From assembly GCA_026545765.1 (NCBI GenBank), contig CM048843.1, positions 14,971,200 to 15,035,199 of the forward strand: a stretch of 64,000 nt of DNA. Reading direction: 5' to 3'. Position numbers and translations under genes: made by a program. Below, one piece after another: positions 62,601 through 64,000 of this stretch (positions within the stretch are counted from its first letter, which is position 1; each line of letters starts with the position of its first letter). Source of the stretch: Plantago major. Lineage: Eukaryota; Streptophyta; Magnoliopsida; Lamiales; Plantaginaceae. Under the pieces are notes generated by a model. It was not told the origin of the DNA and did not search any database. It saw nothing but the letters and a program-made list of their open reading frames with translations.

Positions 62601-63392
62601 ACATGTTTAATGGTAAATTGCAAATTGGTCCTGTTTCTAGTTAAATTAACTAAAGACCGTTTCTCCCAAGACTTTGTGTTCAATCAGAAGCTACATATTT
62701 ATTGCAGTACTTGACAAAACAAGTATTGCTTGACTAATAAACAAAACCCATACCTTGATTTCACAATAATCCACAACGCTTCCTAAGCTCTGCAATTTTC
62801 CAATTGACTTCGTGATGGAAACCTTCATTCAACCTATTTCTCCTCCTCTTGCAACTTATAAGGGAATAAATAGAAACCTAATTTCAGTAATTTTGTACCA
62901 GCAAGGACAAAAACAAAGGTTAGGGAAAATCAGCTTTGGAGAGAACAACAGATCTCACGGAGAAGAAGTCGAAAAATAGGCTTACTTTGCTGAAGCGGAA
63001 GATTTATAAGATCTACCCACAGGATTCGTCCTATTCCGATGCATTTATACGAAACCGGCCCTTTGAAGATAGAGATGCATGGTTAAAGATCCCATGGCGG
63101 ATTGAAGGTCTTGATAATAATAATAATAATAAGAAAGTGAAGAAGAGAGAGAGATGTCAAATGAGAAAACAGGAGAGAATGGACCATCCACGCGCTCAGT
63201 TGTGGGTTATATACTGTACTTTTAGAGAACCATTTTTAGATTTTTTCCCGGGTATTAAATGTTTAGAATTGAATTACCTAAAAATGACGGTGTATTCATT
63301 CTGGAGTTAAAAAAAATAAATAAATTTACCCATTGGCAAGGTATCTAGCCCCCAATTATCGTTTGTAGTTCAACCATTTCTGCAACACAGCT
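62601..63392 (+). other. PPR gene upstream region
   Basis: 62936-63310 holds a 124-codon open frame (MERTTDLTEKKSKNRLTLLK, a run of five Asn, a basic stretch). I do not recognise it, and it may be chance or the PPR 5' UTR. The rest shows no gene. Confidence 0.35.
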
Positions 63393-64000
63393 ATGGTGGC
63401 ACTGAGCAATTTCAGCCTCAACTCTAAGCCCTCTCATCATTTCCATCCACCTCCAAGAAAACTCCAACGCAACAACAATGGTACTTTCAAGCTGGAACTG
63501 GAAGCATCAAAATCGTATCTTTATCCAACCACACCTTCAAGGCGATTACAACCCAAAAAGTTCAAGGAAAGCAAACTCTTCCCCAATTCCATCCCAATCC
63601 ATAACAAGAACCCACATGCCATTTACAAAGACATCCAGAGATTCGCCCAGAAGAACAAGCTCAAAGAGGCTCTTTCCATTTTGGATTACCTAGACCATCG
63701 TGGAATTCCCGTTAACGTCACAACTTTTTCTTCCCTTATTAACGCTTGCATTAGAGTTAAGTCCATTGATGCCGCGAGAACGATTCATGTACATTTAAGG
63801 ATAAATGGTCTCGAGGAAAATGAGTTCTTGCAGAAAAAGATTGTGCAAATGTATACTGGCTGTGGGTCAACTGAGGATGCGCAGAAGGTGTTTGAGAAAA
63901 TGCGTGTGAGGAGTGTTGAGCCTTGGAATGCTTTGCTTAGGGGTAATGTGGTGTTGGGTGGGCGTAATTATCGTGAGGTGCTTGCCTGGTTCATGGAAAT
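63393..64000 (+). CDS. Pentatricopeptide repeat protein, plastid-type, 5' part
   Basis: Starts at ATG 63393 and stays open to the window edge (about 202 codons). The N-terminus is Ser/Pro/basic-rich, like a transit peptide (MVALSNFSLNSKPSHHFHPP). From about residue 80 come HAIYKDIQRFAQKNKLKEAL, SILDYLDHRGIPVNVTTFSS and LINACIRVKSIDAARTIHVH, then FLQKKIVQMYTGCGSTEDAQ, KVFEKMRVRSVEPWNALLRG: PLS-class PPR repeats that bind organelle RNA. The wording closely recalls Arabidopsis At1g71460 (chloroplastic), from memory. The rest of the gene lies outside the window. Confidence 0.88.
   Translation, partial: MVALSNFSLNSKPSHHFHPPPRKLQRNNNGTFKLELEASKSYLYPTTPSRRLQPKKFKESKLFPNSIPIHNKNPHAIYKDIQRFAQKNKLKEALSILDYLDHRGIPVNVTTFSSLINACIRVKSIDAARTIHVHLRINGLEENEFLQKKIVQMYTGCGSTEDAQKVFEKMRVRSVEPWNALLRGNVVLGGRNYREVLAWFME

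Noticed and set aside
62936-63310. A MADS-like gene (KNRLTLLKRK resembles part of a MADS box)
   Set aside because: The match is too short and the MADS core residues before and after it are missing.

Overview
The window is nuclear DNA of a flowering plant, most likely a eudicot. The evidence is intron-rich genes with GT-AG introns, plant-specific families (shaggy-type GSK3 kinase, chloroplast-targeted purine enzyme, F-box/FBA and F-box/FBD, defensin-like peptides, PB1, PPR), TATA boxes close to starts, and a dense cover of plant transposons. The order shaggy kinase then PUR2 recalls, from memory, the Arabidopsis neighbours At1g09840 (SK41) and At1g09830 (PUR2). The species cannot be named from the sequence.

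Layout. 0-4.4 kb: last eight coding exons of a shaggy/GSK3 kinase (+), with a hAT element holding a Tourist MITE in one intron, and a tRNA-derived SINE just past its 3' end. 5-6.3 kb: a foldback element. 6.6-10 kb: a complete four-exon PUR2 gene (+), the second enzyme of purine synthesis. 10.4-18.3 kb: a CACTA-type transposon carrying two copies of one LINE family in opposite orientations and a fossil Copia fragment. 18.4-19.6 kb: an intact single-exon F-box gene (-). 20-25.2 kb: two defensin-like (DEFL) genes (-) with a broken F-box/FBD gene between them; a third DEFL gene lies at 51.7-52.7 kb (-).

26.9-45.9 kb is a nest of insertions. A PIF/Harbinger-type element with a Myb/SANT-like ORF was split by a solo LTR (27.7-29.1 kb) and by a hAT-like element, which was in turn split by a 15.3 kb Sirevirus-type Copia fossil (29.7-45.1 kb) with near-identical 1.4 kb LTRs. 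46-50.4 kb is gene-free repeat ground: purine-rich tandem repeats, LINE RNase H remnants, Helitron-like ends and AT-rich duplications. 50.4-55.2 kb holds DEFL3 among four copies of an unclassified module, plus a miRNA-like hairpin at 53.9 kb. 56.0-57.4 kb is a two-exon PB1-domain gene (-) with a GC-AG intron. 57.4-63.4 kb is intergenic, with a LINE remnant and a 1.1 kb hierarchical array built on a TATGATCTCA-like core. The window ends inside a PPR gene (+) resembling At1g71460.

The genes show no operon-like linkage; each is its own unit. Two points deserve most attention. First, the three DEFL genes share identical exon architecture and one shows signs of decay. Second, transposon nesting has pushed paralogues apart and can be dated by its order.
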